A program made the translations under genes and the position numbers. A model generated the notes under the pieces. That model saw only the letters and a list, made by a program, of their open reading frames with translations. It had not been told where the DNA came from and did not search any database. From positions 1 through 64,000 of the forward strand of contig CANQDL010000001.1 in NCBI GenBank assembly GCA_947591105.1: a stretch of DNA of 64,000 bases, written 5' to 3'. Of the stretch, positions 1 through 9,939 are shown piece by piece (the first letter of the stretch is position 1; every line of letters starts with the position of its first letter). Source of the stretch: an uncultured Oscillospiraceae bacterium (GTDB taxonomy: Bacteria; Bacillota; Clostridia; Oscillospirales; Oscillospiraceae).

Positions 1-1
1 G

Positions 2-184
2 GTCATCATGGCCACCAACCCGGACACGGAGGGCGACGCCACGGCCATGTACATCGCCCGGCTGCTCAAGCCCTTCGACGTGCGGGTGACCCGCCTGGCC
101 TACGGCATCCCCGTGGGCTCCAATCTGGAGTTTACCGACGACGCCACCCTGGTGCGGGCGCTGGAGGGCCGCCGGGACATGTGA
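2..184 (+). CDS. recR: Recombination protein RecR, C-terminal fragment (cut by window edge)
   Basis: Open frame ...[58 protein letters not shown] matches RecR Toprim C-terminus. Confidence 0.9.
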   Translation, partial: VIMATNPDTEGDATAMYIARLLKPFDVRVTRLAYGIPVGSNLEFTDDATLVRALEGRRDM

Positions 185-280
185 GCGTTTTCGGGGAATA
201 TTTTCCCGGGATAGGGGTATGATCTCTACGGGCAGGACGCGTGCCGTCCTGATACATAAAGCAAGGAGTATTTTTATTTC

Positions 281-1939
281 ATGGCACAAAAACTGAAGAT
301 CATGGCTCTTGGCGGTCTGGACGAGATCGGCAAGAACCTCTATGTCTATGAGTACGGCAGGGACATCCTGGTGATCGACTGCGGCATGGGCTTTCCCGAC
401 GAGGATATGTACGGCATCGACGTGGTCATCCCGGACATCACCTACCTTGTCCAGAACAAGCAGCGCATCCGGGGCATCGTGCTCACCCACGGCCACGAGG
501 ATCACATCGGGGCCATGCCCTACGTGATGAGCCGGCTGGACTGCCCGGTGTACGCCACCCGCCTGACGGCCGGCCTGGTGCGCTTAAAGCTGGAGGAGCA
601 CGGCCTGGCGGAGAAGGTGAAGCTGATCACCTGCTCGGCGGGCGACCGGATCAAGATCGGCGTGTTCGAGTGCGAGCTGATCCATGTGAACCACTCTATC
701 GCCGACTGCGTGGCCGTGGCGGTCAAGACGCCGGTGGGCACCGTGATCCACACCGGCGACTTCAAGATCGACCTGACCCCTATTGAGGGCGGGGTATTCG
801 ACTTCCACCGGTTCGCGGAGCTGGGCAAGGAGGGGGTGCTGGCCCTTTTGAGCGACTCCACCAACGTGGAGCGGCCGGGCTATTCCGAGTCCGAGCGCCA
901 CGTGGGGGAGAGCATGGAGCGGCTCTTCCGGGGATGTGACAAGCGGATCATCGTCACCACCTTTGCCTCCAACGTGCACCGCATCCAGCAGATCATCAAC
1001 TGCGCGGCCCACTATAAGCGCAAGGTGGGCATCACCGGCCGGAGCATGGAGAACGTCATCAAGCTGGCCATGGAGGAGGGCTATCTCACCGTGCCGAAGG
1101 ACGTGCTGGTGGATATGAACCGGATCAATTCCCTGCCCCCGTCCAAGGCGGTCATCATCACCACCGGCAGCCAGGGGGAGAGCATGTCCGCCCTGTACCG
1201 GATGGCCTTTTCCGAGCACCGGCAGGTGAAGATCGGCGCGGGGGATCGGGTGATCATCTCCGCCTCCGCCATCCCGGGCAACGAGCGGACGGTCACCAAG
1301 GTCATCGACGAGCTCTTCTGGAAGGGCGCGGAGGTGATCTATGACCGGAGCATCGACATCCACGTGTCCGGCCACGCCTGCCAGCAGGAGCAGAAGACCA
1401 TGCTGGCCCTGACAAAGCCCCGGTTCTTCATCCCCGTCCACGGGGAGCACCGGATGCTCTGCCGCCACGCAGAGCTTGCCCAGGAGATGGGCATTGCCCC
1501 GTCCAATATCGTCATTGCCGGCGTGGGGGACGTGGTGGAGCTTTCCGCCAAGCGGATACAGAAAAACGGCGCCGTCCCCTCCGGCAGGGTGCTGGTGGAC
1601 GGCACGAACGACGCGGGCGTGGAGAATATCGTCCTGCGGGATCGGCAGCATCTGGCCCAGGACGGTATGCTGGTGGTGGTCATGACCATGTCCACCCAGG
1701 ACGGCACCATGATCTCCGAGCCGGAGATCATCACCCGGGGATTCGTGTATGTGAAGGACAACGCCCAGCTCATGGAGGAGATGCGCCGGGTGGTGTATGA
1801 GTCCATCGAGTCCTGCGAGCGGGCCCGGATCACCGACTGGGCGGAGATCAAGGGACGGGTCAAGACCAATTTGAGCGGGTATCTCTATAAGATCACCCGC
1901 CGGAGCCCCATGATCCTTCCGGTGATCATGGAGGTATGA
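281..1939 (+). CDS. rnj: Ribonuclease J family metallo-beta-lactamase/beta-CASP RNase
   Basis: HGHEDHIGAMPY motif, PVHGEHRML, 552 aa RNase J architecture. Confidence 0.93.
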   Translation: MAQKLKIMALGGLDEIGKNLYVYEYGRDILVIDCGMGFPDEDMYGIDVVIPDITYLVQNKQRIRGIVLTHGHEDHIGAMPYVMSRLDCPVYATRLTAGLVRLKLEEHGLAEKVKLITCSAGDRIKIGVFECELIHVNHSIADCVAVAVKTPVGTVIHTGDFKIDLTPIEGGVFDFHRFAELGKEGVLALLSDSTNVERPGYSESERHVGESMERLFRGCDKRIIVTTFASNVHRIQQIINCAAHYKRKVGITGRSMENVIKLAMEEGYLTVPKDVLVDMNRINSLPPSKAVIITTGSQGESMSALYRMAFSEHRQVKIGAGDRVIISASAIPGNERTVTKVIDELFWKGAEVIYDRSIDIHVSGHACQQEQKTMLALTKPRFFIPVHGEHRMLCRHAELAQEMGIAPSNIVIAGVGDVVELSAKRIQKNGAVPSGRVLVDGTNDAGVENIVLRDRQHLAQDGMLVVVMTMSTQDGTMISEPEIITRGFVYVKDNAQLMEEMRRVVYESIESCERARITDWAEIKGRVKTNLSGYLYKITRRSPMILPVIMEV

Positions 1940-1948
1940 CCAAATACG

Positions 1949-1974
1949 CCAGGGCCCGCCAGACCGGGCCCTGG
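1949..1974 (+). terminator. GC-rich hairpin after RNase J gene (no clear U tract)
   Basis: CCAGGGCCCG...CGGGCCCTGG 10-bp inverted repeat. Confidence 0.45.
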
Positions 1975-2056
1975 GCGCACACAGACCCAAACCGCGCCGG
2001 CGAAAAAGCGGCGCGGCGGATAGATAAACATATCGGATATTGGGAGGAAAACGTAC

Positions 2057-2353
2057 ATGACCATTACAAAAACACAGGATGGAACCCATCTGGACCTGGC
2101 CCTGGCCGGCCGGCTGGACACCACCACCGCCCCCCAGCTGGAGGCGGAGCTGAAGCAGAGCGTCGGCGGCGTTACGGAGCTGACGATGGACTTTGCCGGA
2201 TTGGAGTATCTTTCCTCGGCGGGCCTGCGGGTGCTGCTCAGCGCCCAGAAGGTCATGAATAAGCAGGGCTCCATGGTGATCCGTAACGTGAACGAGACGA
2301 TCATGGAGATCTTTGAGGTCACTGGCTTTGCGGATATCCTGACCATCGAGTGA
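2057..2353 (+). CDS. STAS-domain anti-sigma factor antagonist
   Basis: 98 aa, LDTTTAPQLEAEL...LDFAGLEYLSSAGLRVLL STAS signature. Confidence 0.9.
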   Translation: MTITKTQDGTHLDLALAGRLDTTTAPQLEAELKQSVGGVTELTMDFAGLEYLSSAGLRVLLSAQKVMNKQGSMVIRNVNETIMEIFEVTGFADILTIE

Positions 2354-2357
2354 ACCG

Positions 2358-4895
2358 ATGGCGGGCAGCGGGAAATTGAAACGCAGACCCATCCGCCGCC
2401 AGGTACAGCGGATGGTTTTGCTGCTGTGCGTGGCGGCGCTGGTGCTCACCGGCGTGCTGTGGGTCGGGAGCCTGCTGACGCTGCGGGATACCGTGCTGCG
2501 GGACAGCCAGGATCTGGGACGGGACGCCGCGACGGCCAGCGGCATGGCCCTCATGGATCAGATGGAGAACAACCTTCTGCAGGGCGTGCAGAGCGAGGCG
2601 GCCGTGGTGGACGGAAAGCTGGCGCGGTTCGCGGGCTATGTGCAGGATTTCGCGTTCTATGCCCACCGGCTCTATGAGGAGCCGGCGGCATACGTGCCGA
2701 AGGAAGTCCTGCCGCCAAACGCGGAAAACAAATACCAGTACGTTTTGCAGCTGGCGCTGCGGGACGAGAACGTGGAGCAGGACGATATCCAGGAGGAGGT
2801 CGGCCTGCTGGCGAACCTTGTCCACATGTGGCAGCCGGTGATGACCAACAACGCCGGCAACATCGCCTCCATCTACCTGTGCACCGAGAGCGGCTTTATG
2901 ATTAACTATGACGAGCGCTCGGATCTGACGGACGAGCTGTTCGACTACAGTGACAGGATGTGGTATGTGGGGGCCAGGGATGCGGACGGCGTGATATTCA
3001 CGGAGCCCTATCTGGACACCTTCGGCCGGGGACTGATCATCACCTGCGCCGCGCCCTTCTATGACCGGCAGAACCGCTTTGCCGGTTCCGTGTGCATGGA
3101 TTTGATGGTGGAGGATCTGTGCAGTACGGTGCTGGACATCGACTTTGGCGAGGGCACCTACGCCTTTCTGGTGGACGGGAATGGGGACATCATCATCTCC
3201 CCCAACATGCGGGACGACGGGGTGTTTGAGAGCCTGTATAGTCCGACCTGCCTGGCGTTTCCCGCGGCGGGCAGCATCATGAGCGGCCAGACCGGGGTGA
3301 TCGCCGCCTCGGCGGAGATCTACTACGCCTACACGCCCATCGGAATGGCCAACTGGATCCTGGCGATCCACATGCCGGCGGATATGGTGACCGCCCCCGC
3401 GGAGGGCATCCGGGAGGATATCACCGAAACCACCGACGCCACCGCGCTGGCCATGGACGAGAGCATCCTGCGGGCGGGGTTCATCTCCCTGGCCGTATTC
3501 GTGGCCATCGTGGGCGCGGTGATCCTGTTCAGCGGCGGCTTCTCCCGGCGGCTCACCGGGCCGCTGCTGGCTCTGCGGGAGGACGTGCAGCACATCAGCC
3601 AGGGGGATCTTGCCCACCAGGCGGCGGTACACCAGAACGACGAGATCGGCGATTTGGCTGTGGCGTTCAACACCATGGCGGGCTCCCTGGATCAGTACAT
3701 CCACGACCTGACGGCCGTGACGGCGGAGAAGGAGCGTATCGGCGCGGAGCTGGACATCGCCACCCACATCCAGGCGTCGATGCTCCCCTGTATCTTCCCG
3801 CCCTTCCCGGATCGGCAGGAGTTTGACATCTTTGCCTCCATGGATCCGGCCAAGGAGGTGGGCGGCGACTTTTACGACTTCTTCATGGTGGATGACACCC
3901 ACCTGGCCGTGGTGGTGGCGGACGTGTCCGGCAAGGGCGTGCCGGCGGCGCTGTTCATGGTCATCGGCAAGACCCTCATCAAGGACCACACCACCCCGGG
4001 CCGGGATCTGGGCGAGGTGTTCACGCAGGTGAACGATCTGCTGTGCGAAGGCAACGGCGAGGGGCTCTTCATCACCGCCTTTGAGGGGGTGCTGGATCTG
4101 GAGACCGGCGAGCTGCGCTTCGTCAACGCCGGCCATGAGATGCCCTTTATCTACAAGAAGGGGGAGCGCTTCGCCCCCCATAAGATCCGGCCCGGCTTCG
4201 TGCTGGCGGGTATGGAGGGTATGCGCTACAAGATGGGCAGCGTGACCCTCGCCCCCGGCGATAAGCTGTTCCAGTACACGGACGGGGTCACCGAGGCCAC
4301 CAACAGCGAAAACGAGCTGTACGGCATGGAGCGGCTGGAGGCGGTGCTGAACCGCAACGCGGACGCGGCTCCGGACGCGCTTCTGCCGGCGGTGAAGGCG
4401 GATATCGACGCCTTCGTGGGCCAGGCGCCCCAGTTTGACGACATCACAATGCTCTGTCTGGAGTTTAAGAAAATGATGCGATCAGATCCCAACGAGTTGA
4501 CGCTGGAGGCCACGCTGGAGAACATCCCGGCGGTGACGGCCTTCGTGGACGAACGGCTGGAGGCGCTGGACTGCCCCATGAAGGCCCAGACCCAGATCGA
4601 CATTGCCATCGACGAGCTGTTCAGCAACATCGCCCGGTACGCCTATGATCCGGCCACGGGGCCGGCCACCGTGCGGGTGGACGTGGACAACGATCCGATG
4701 GCGGTGCGCATCACCTTCATCGACCAGGGCAGACCCTACGACCCGCTGGCGCAGACAGACCCGGATGTGAGCCTGTCCGCGGAGGAACGCCAGATCGGCG
4801 GCCTGGGGATCTTCATGGTGAAAAAGTCCATGGACGATGTGAAGTACGAGTACAAAGACGGCCAGAACATTCTGACCATCCGCAAGAACATCTGA
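2358..4895 (+). CDS. Membrane sensor with HAMP, SpoIIE PP2C phosphatase and C-terminal HATPase (RsbW-like) domains
   Basis: Two TM segments, HAMP, AKEVGGDFYDFF...VADVSGKGVPAALFM phosphatase motifs, C-terminal IDELFSNIARYAY kinase-like domain. Confidence 0.9.
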   Translation: MAGSGKLKRRPIRRQVQRMVLLLCVAALVLTGVLWVGSLLTLRDTVLRDSQDLGRDAATASGMALMDQMENNLLQGVQSEAAVVDGKLARFAGYVQDFAFYAHRLYEEPAAYVPKEVLPPNAENKYQYVLQLALRDENVEQDDIQEEVGLLANLVHMWQPVMTNNAGNIASIYLCTESGFMINYDERSDLTDELFDYSDRMWYVGARDADGVIFTEPYLDTFGRGLIITCAAPFYDRQNRFAGSVCMDLMVEDLCSTVLDIDFGEGTYAFLVDGNGDIIISPNMRDDGVFESLYSPTCLAFPAAGSIMSGQTGVIAASAEIYYAYTPIGMANWILAIHMPADMVTAPAEGIREDITETTDATALAMDESILRAGFISLAVFVAIVGAVILFSGGFSRRLTGPLLALREDVQHISQGDLAHQAAVHQNDEIGDLAVAFNTMAGSLDQYIHDLTAVTAEKERIGAELDIATHIQASMLPCIFPPFPDRQEFDIFASMDPAKEVGGDFYDFFMVDDTHLAVVVADVSGKGVPAALFMVIGKTLIKDHTTPGRDLGEVFTQVNDLLCEGNGEGLFITAFEGVLDLETGELRFVNAGHEMPFIYKKGERFAPHKIRPGFVLAGMEGMRYKMGSVTLAPGDKLFQYTDGVTEATNSENELYGMERLEAVLNRNADAAPDALLPAVKADIDAFVGQAPQFDDITMLCLEFKKMMRSDPNELTLEATLENIPAVTAFVDERLEALDCPMKAQTQIDIAIDELFSNIARYAYDPATGPATVRVDVDNDPMAVRITFIDQGRPYDPLAQTDPDVSLSAEERQIGGLGIFMVKKSMDDVKYEYKDGQNILTIRKNI

Positions 4896-4967
4896 CGAGA
4901 GCCCGCGCCCGCAAGGGCGCGGCGCGCTCATCCGGGCGCAGATCACCGGTTTTCGGAGGGGTAAGGA

Positions 4968-5447
4968 ATGTTTGAGATCAAGATCAGGATTGATCGGGAA
5001 GAGGATCTGTACTGCGGCTTTGACGAGACGGGCCAGACGCTGAGCGACGACGTGCTGTCCTACATCATCCGCGCCCTGGAGGGCAGGAGCAAGGGCGAGA
5101 GGCTGCGGCTACGCTTCATCAGCGCGCTGGATCTGGACGAGAGCCGCTTGGAGCGGGCCATCGGGCAGTACATGGAGTATGTGACCAGAACTGTCAAGCG
5201 GCAGAAGCGGAGCAGCTGGCTCAACAGTCTGCGGCTGCTGGCCATCGGCGTGGTCTTTATTGTGCTGGGCCTGGCGTTTGAGAACCGGATGGGCGCGGTG
5301 GTGGCGGCGATCGTGTCCACCATCGGCTCCTTCTCCGTGTGGGAGGCGGCCAATGTGTGGATACAGAAATTCCCCGCCATACGGGCCAACGAGCGGGCTG
5401 TGTCGTTTTTGAAGCAGTCCGAGCTGGTGATCGAGGACAACGACTGA
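4968..5447 (+). CDS. Hypothetical membrane protein
   Basis: 159 aa ORF with RBS and central TM segments. Confidence 0.7.
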   Translation: MFEIKIRIDREEDLYCGFDETGQTLSDDVLSYIIRALEGRSKGERLRLRFISALDLDESRLERAIGQYMEYVTRTVKRQKRSSWLNSLRLLAIGVVFIVLGLAFENRMGAVVAAIVSTIGSFSVWEAANVWIQKFPAIRANERAVSFLKQSELVIEDND

Positions 5448-5471
5448 AAACTTCCCAAGGAGGTTCGGTAT

Positions 5472-5960
5472 ATGACTATCTCCCAGATCATGGCCAGGAT
5501 GATCGACTATGCCAACGGGAACATCCACGACATCGGCCACCTGACCCATGTGTGGACGTACGCCAAGACCATCGGGGAGCTGGAGGGCCTGGATCAGCAG
5601 ACCCAGTTCATCCTGGAGACGGCGGCCATCACCCACGACATCGCGTGCCCCCTCTGCCGGGAGAAATACGGCAGCGCCGACGGCAAGCGCCAGGAGCAGG
5701 AGGGCCCCGCGCTGGTGCGGGCGTTTTTGGCGGACACCGGCATGACGCCGGAGCAGATCCAGCGGGTGGCCTATCTTGTGGGACACCACCACACGCTCCA
5801 TGACATCGACGGGCCGGATTATCAGATCCTGATCGAGGCGGACTATATCGTCAACGCCTGCGAGGGAGGATATGACAAAAAGACCGTGGGGGCGTTTATC
5901 GACAAATTCATGCGCACCCAGAGCGGCAGGCGAATCGCAAAGGCCGTGTTTCAGATCTGA
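5472..5960 (+). CDS. HD-domain protein (putative phosphohydrolase)
   Basis: GNIHDIGHLTHVW...ITHDIA...VGHHHT. Confidence 0.85.
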   Translation: MTISQIMARMIDYANGNIHDIGHLTHVWTYAKTIGELEGLDQQTQFILETAAITHDIACPLCREKYGSADGKRQEQEGPALVRAFLADTGMTPEQIQRVAYLVGHHHTLHDIDGPDYQILIEADYIVNACEGGYDKKTVGAFIDKFMRTQSGRRIAKAVFQI

Positions 5961-5995
5961 AGGCGCACGGCGGAAAACGACGGGAGGCGGCGGCA

Positions 5996-6628
5996 ATGGC
6001 GTTTGATTTTAAGAAGGAATACAAGGAGTTCTATATGCCCGGCAACAGGCCGGAGATCGTGGATGTCCCCAGGGCGAACTATGTGGCCGTGCGGGGCGAG
6101 GGCGACCCCAACGAGGTGGGCGGGGCATACCAGCGGGCGATCGGCGTCCTGTATTCGGTCGCCTATACCCTGAAAATGAGCTATAAGACGGATCATAAGA
6201 TCGAGGGATTTTATGAATATGTGGTGCCGCCGCTGGAGGGATTTTGGCGGCAGACGGGCATGAACGGCGCCGGCCATTGGGACAAATCGGCCTTCAGCTG
6301 GATCTCCGTGATCCGCCTGCCGGATTTCGTAACGGCGGCGGATCTCAACTGGGCCATCGAGACGGCGGGCAGAAAGAAGAAGCTGGACTGTTCCTCCGCG
6401 GAATTTCTGACGGTCGACGAGGGGCTGTGCGTGCAGATCATGCACCTGGGCGCCTTCGACGACGAGCCGGCGACAGTGGCGCTGATGGACGCGTATTTGG
6501 AGCAAAACGGATACGTCAACGATATGAGCGAGCACCGGCTGCACCATGAGATCTACATGTCCGACGCGCGGCGGGTCGCGCCCGAGAAGTGGCGGACGGT
6601 CATCCGCCACCCGATCAAAAAGGCGTGA
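5996..6628 (+). CDS. GyrI-like small-molecule-binding domain protein
   Basis: MAFDFKKEYKEFYMPGNRPEIVDVPRANYVAVRGEGDPNEVGGAYQ family signature. Confidence 0.85.
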   Translation: MAFDFKKEYKEFYMPGNRPEIVDVPRANYVAVRGEGDPNEVGGAYQRAIGVLYSVAYTLKMSYKTDHKIEGFYEYVVPPLEGFWRQTGMNGAGHWDKSAFSWISVIRLPDFVTAADLNWAIETAGRKKKLDCSSAEFLTVDEGLCVQIMHLGAFDDEPATVALMDAYLEQNGYVNDMSEHRLHHEIYMSDARRVAPEKWRTVIRHPIKKA

Positions 6629-6669
6629 GCGGCCCCATTCCGCTGCGTCTCTAAAGGGAGGGAAACACC

Positions 6670-7150
6670 GTGAAAACACTGATCGTCTATTATTCGCTGG
6701 AGGGCAACACCCGGTGGGCGGCGGAGAAGATCGCCGCAAGGATCGGCGCGGATACGCTCCGGCTGGTTCCTAAGGCCGCCTATCCGGACAAGGGGTTTAA
6801 GAAATTCCTCTTTGGCGGCAAGAGCGCGGTCATGAAGGAGAGCCCGGAGCTGGAGCCATATGAAGTTGACATAACACAATATGCGCAGGTCGTTCTGGCC
6901 ACGCCGGTGTGGGCGGGGACGATGGCGCCGCCTCTGCGCACGTTTATCCAGCGGGAGGATCTCTCCGGCAAGCGTCTGGCCCTGGTGGCCAGCAGCATGG
7001 GGGGGCAGTCCCGGCAAGACTTTTTCCAACCTGAGATCCATGCTGGGCGTGACGGAGGATATCCCTGCCTTGTGCCTCAAAGACCCGAAGATCCACCCCA
7101 GCCAGGCCAACGAGGACGCCCTGTCGGCGTTCTGTGATAAGTTGACATAA
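6670..7150 (+). pseudogene. Flavodoxin family protein, frameshifted at a G7 tract (6999-7005)
   Basis: Frame 1 gives MKTLIVYYSLEGNTRWAAEKIA...VASSMGG; the flavodoxin-like C-terminus SPGKTFSNLRSMLGVTEDIPALCLKDPKIHPSQANEDALSAFCDKLT lies in the next frame. Confidence 0.8.
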
Positions 7151-7224
7151 TCGAATATAAACGACATGGCAGCTCCCCGTATACCGCTGCGGTATACGGG
7201 GAGTTGGCATATATCCGTATTCGT

Positions 7225-8283
7225 TTACGGTTTGCACAGGCCGCAGGGGACGTAGCCCATGGCGATCACCTCGTCCCGGGTGCCCTGATAGAATTGCTTG
7301 TTCTTTTCGCTCATCTTGTCTACGGCGGAACATGCGGGGCGATGGAATTTGAGGGTATTGGTGTTGAGCACATACTCTGCGCCGGAGGATGGGGCGTCCG
7401 GGACGCCGCCGGGCGCGGGTGTCGGCGGCGTGCCGGCGTCCGGATCTTTCTCCGTGGCAAAGGTGACGGTCGTGCCGTCGATGGTGCAGATCACGTCCCC
7501 ATGTATATCCGTCCGATAGACCTGAACGTCCGCGTCCCGCAGGCGGCTGAGCGTGTCCGCGTCCGGGTGGCCGTACATATTGCCGGCCCCCACGGAGATC
7601 ACCGCATATTGGGGCGACGCGGCCAGGAGAAAGGGGTAGCAGGTGGACGCGGCTGCGCCGTGGTGACCCACCTTCAGCACGGTGCAGGCCACATCCGTGC
7701 CAGCGTCGAGCAGCGCTTGCTCCCCGTCCCGCTCACAGTCTCCGGTGAAGAGAAAGGACGTTTCGCCGTAGGTCACCCGCAGGACGATGGAGGAATTGTT
7801 CAGATCTTCCCCGTTGACCGTGACGGGCCCCAGGACTTCCACCGCGGCGCTGCCCAGGGAAAAGCTGTCGCCGGGGGCGGGCACGGTGATGGACACGCCC
7901 TGCCGCTCCAGATAGGACGTGAAGCTGAAAAACAGGTCGCTGTCATAGCTGGCGACGGGGCAGAGGACATGGCTCGCCGTTGCCGCGTTGAGGGCCCCGG
8001 GCAGTCCGCCCAGGTGATCTGCGTGGGGATGGGTGCAGACGATGTATTCCAGATGGTCAATGGAGAGTTTTTTCAGGTAAGCGTAGATCAGACTGGAATC
8101 CTCCCGGTTGCCGCCGTCGATCAGCATCGCCTCGCCGTCGCACAGCACCAGCGCGGCGTCCGCCTGGCCCACGTCGATGAAGTGGACGGCAAAGGAACGC
8201 TCCGCGGCGCGTCCCCAGGGGGCGGCGCACTGGAGCAGGAGAAACAGCGCGGCCGACAATGCCAGTATCCTTTTCTTCATCAT
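7225..8283 (-). CDS. Secreted ComEC/Rec2-like MBL-fold hydrolase with C-terminal Ada-like metal-binding domain
   Basis: Signal peptide, DVGQADAALV, HPHADHLGGL, C-terminal FHRPACSAV...GYVPCGLC. Confidence 0.88.
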   Translation of the reverse strand: MMKKRILALSAALFLLLQCAAPWGRAAERSFAVHFIDVGQADAALVLCDGEAMLIDGGNREDSSLIYAYLKKLSIDHLEYIVCTHPHADHLGGLPGALNAATASHVLCPVASYDSDLFFSFTSYLERQGVSITVPAPGDSFSLGSAAVEVLGPVTVNGEDLNNSSIVLRVTYGETSFLFTGDCERDGEQALLDAGTDVACTVLKVGHHGAAASTCYPFLLAASPQYAVISVGAGNMYGHPDADTLSRLRDADVQVYRTDIHGDVICTIDGTTVTFATEKDPDAGTPPTPAPGGVPDAPSSGAEYVLNTNTLKFHRPACSAVDKMSEKNKQFYQGTRDEVIAMGYVPCGLCKP

Positions 8284-8391
8284 GACACCTCTCCAGTCCG
8301 TTTTCCCCTACCATAGAGCAGAACAGGCGCAAAATTTGTCGAATTTAGTCGAATGGCGGGGAAACGGGCAAAACACGATAATTTATTCGTC

Positions 8392-8490
8392 ATTATTGCG
8401 TCATAATACCACTATTTTCGTTATGACGCAATAATGCCATTATAATTGCGTCATACTGGTGTTGTAATTAGGTTTAGGAGACGCAATTAT
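8392..8490. promoter_or_regulatory. Operator cluster between divergent MBL hydrolase and Arc-like genes
   Basis: ATTATTGCGTCATAA (8392-8406) / TTATGACGCAATAAT (8421-8435) perfect 15-bp inverted repeat; further copies ATAATTGCGTCATA (8442-8455) and ACGCAATTAT (8481-8490) touching the start codon. Confidence 0.75.
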
Positions 8491-8668
8491 GGACAGCAAG
8501 CTTTTGCGGTATACCTTGCGTGTGGATAGAGTTCTTTTTCAGAAATTCCGCTATATTGCAGAATCCGAGGGACGTTCCGCGAATAAGGAGATAGAGCAGT
8601 ACCTCAAGCGGTGTGTGGCCCAATATGAAAAGGAAAATGGGAAGATCCCTTTGAAACCGGAAGAGTGA
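8489..8668 (+). CDS. Arc-like (ribbon-helix-helix) DNA-binding protein
   Basis: MDSKLLRYTLRVDRVLFQKFRYIAESEGRSANKEIEQYLKRCVAQYEKENGKIPLKPEE; RBS TTTAGGAG. Confidence 0.75.
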   Translation: MDSKLLRYTLRVDRVLFQKFRYIAESEGRSANKEIEQYLKRCVAQYEKENGKIPLKPEE

Positions 8669-8691
8669 GAGACGGCAGAGCGCCGTCTCTC
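8667..8691 (+). terminator. Hairpin after the Arc-like gene
   Basis: GAGAGACGGC/GCCGTCTCTC stem followed by TT. Confidence 0.5.
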
Positions 8692-8711
8692 TTGCTATCC
8701 GGTATAGATAG

Positions 8712-8753
8712 AGCCCCCGGAAGACGGAGAAAGGTCTTCCAGGGGCTTTTTTG
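8712..8753 (+). terminator. Rho-independent terminator
   Basis: AGCCCCCGGAAGAC/GTCTTCCAGGGGCT stem followed by TTTTTT. Confidence 0.75.
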
Positions 8754-8764
8754 GTTGTTGGATA

Positions 8765-8884
8765 TCATTGCTTGTGGTCGTATATCCATTGGAGCAATTG
8801 CTCATAATCCATGCTCCCGTCGGCGACAGAGAGGCCAATGTGGATCAGATCCTCATCCGAACAACGAATCCGAATCCCGTTCAT
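8765..8884 (-). pseudogene. Remnant of a Doc/death-on-curing toxin C-terminus
   Basis: NGIRIRCSDEDLIHIGLSVADGSMDYEQLLQWIYDHKQ resembles the Doc-family C-terminal segment; no Fic HPFxxGN motif upstream. Confidence 0.55.
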
Positions 8885-9028
8885 CTTATAGGATAAAATC
8901 AACCTAGATATATTCGCTATAGGACACCTTTTTTTATAAGCAGCAAATGGTTGTCCGTTTTTCGGGACAGCAGGGAGCATATCCTGTGGTCATCGAAAGA
9001 CGGACTTTTATGTTGGGAGGTACGATTT

Positions 9029-9436
9029 ATGGACAGTGCTGTGACGGGGGTGGGCGCTATGCCGAGGATTGAGAAGGCGCAGGACGCGGATCGGGCGGTG
9101 CAGGCGTGTCTGGAGAACATCCGCCGGGATCTGCTCCGGCGGGTGGAGCGGGGCGAGCTTTCCGCGATGGACGGGGAGCGGTACGTGGAGGGCGTGGGCG
9201 AGCTGCCCTGCGGCTGCTGCCGGGTGTACGGCGGGCGGTTTGAGATCGACCCGGCGCGGCAGGAGCAGGCGGTGCGGCTGTTTTCCCGGCTGCGGGCACG
9301 GGCGGCCCGGGAGGGCATCGCGGTGACGCGCTTTGCGGCCATATGCGGCGGCACGGTTTGCAGCATCCCCGCCGCCGTGGGCGACGCGCCGGAGAGGTGG
9401 CGTCTGGGGGTGCAGTACCGGGTGGTCATCGACTGA
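9029..9436 (+). CDS. Hypothetical protein
   Basis: RBS GGGAGGT upstream of ATG 9029 (MDSAVTGVGAMPRIEK...). Confidence 0.65.
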   Translation: MDSAVTGVGAMPRIEKAQDADRAVQACLENIRRDLLRRVERGELSAMDGERYVEGVGELPCGCCRVYGGRFEIDPARQEQAVRLFSRLRARAAREGIAVTRFAAICGGTVCSIPAAVGDAPERWRLGVQYRVVID

Positions 9437-9615
9437 GGGCGGGGCCCCCGTGCGGGATCGCCTCCGGTACAGTGACCGGCCTGGAGACGGGGCGGCTCGC
9501 TTGACAGTGAGGGGCCGGCAGGCTATACTGGGATCGGACGGGCCCTCCGCGGGGGGGACGCCGGGTTCAGAGAGATCCTTGTTTTCAGGCGCAGCGGTTT
9601 GCGGAGGACGGTTTT

Positions 9616-9939
9616 GTGAATATCCAGATCTTTGGCAGGAACAAGTGCTTTGACACGAAAAAGGCCCAGCGGTATTTCAAGGAGCGGCGGATCAAGTTCC
9701 AATACGTGGACATCCAGCGCTACGGCATGAGCCGTGGAGAGCTCGCCAGCGTGAAGAACGCGGTGGGTCTGGCCGCCATGAGCGACGCGCCGGAGATCGC
9801 CTATCTTGCCTATGACGAGGATAAGCTGGAAAAGCTCTTCGATTACCCGGAGCTTTTGAAAACGCCTATCGTGCGAAACGGAAAACAGGCCACGGTGGGC
9901 TACTGCCCGGACGTTTGGAAGAGTTGGGAGAATGCTTGA
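9616..9939 (+). CDS. ArsC/Spx-family thioredoxin-like protein
   Basis: MNIQIFGRNKCFDTKKAQRYFKERRIKFQYVDI; ends ...TPIVRNGKQATVGY. Confidence 0.88.
   Translation: MNIQIFGRNKCFDTKKAQRYFKERRIKFQYVDIQRYGMSRGELASVKNAVGLAAMSDAPEIAYLAYDEDKLEKLFDYPELLKTPIVRNGKQATVGYCPDVWKSWENA

Noticed and set aside
584-2554. 656-aa minus-strand ORF antisense to RNase J/STAS
   Set aside because: Antisense of strongly conserved genes in GC-rich DNA; low-complexity His/Gly/Leu/Arg composition, no motif.
2319-4181. 620-aa minus-strand ORF
   Set aside because: Antisense shadow of the SpoIIE phosphatase gene.
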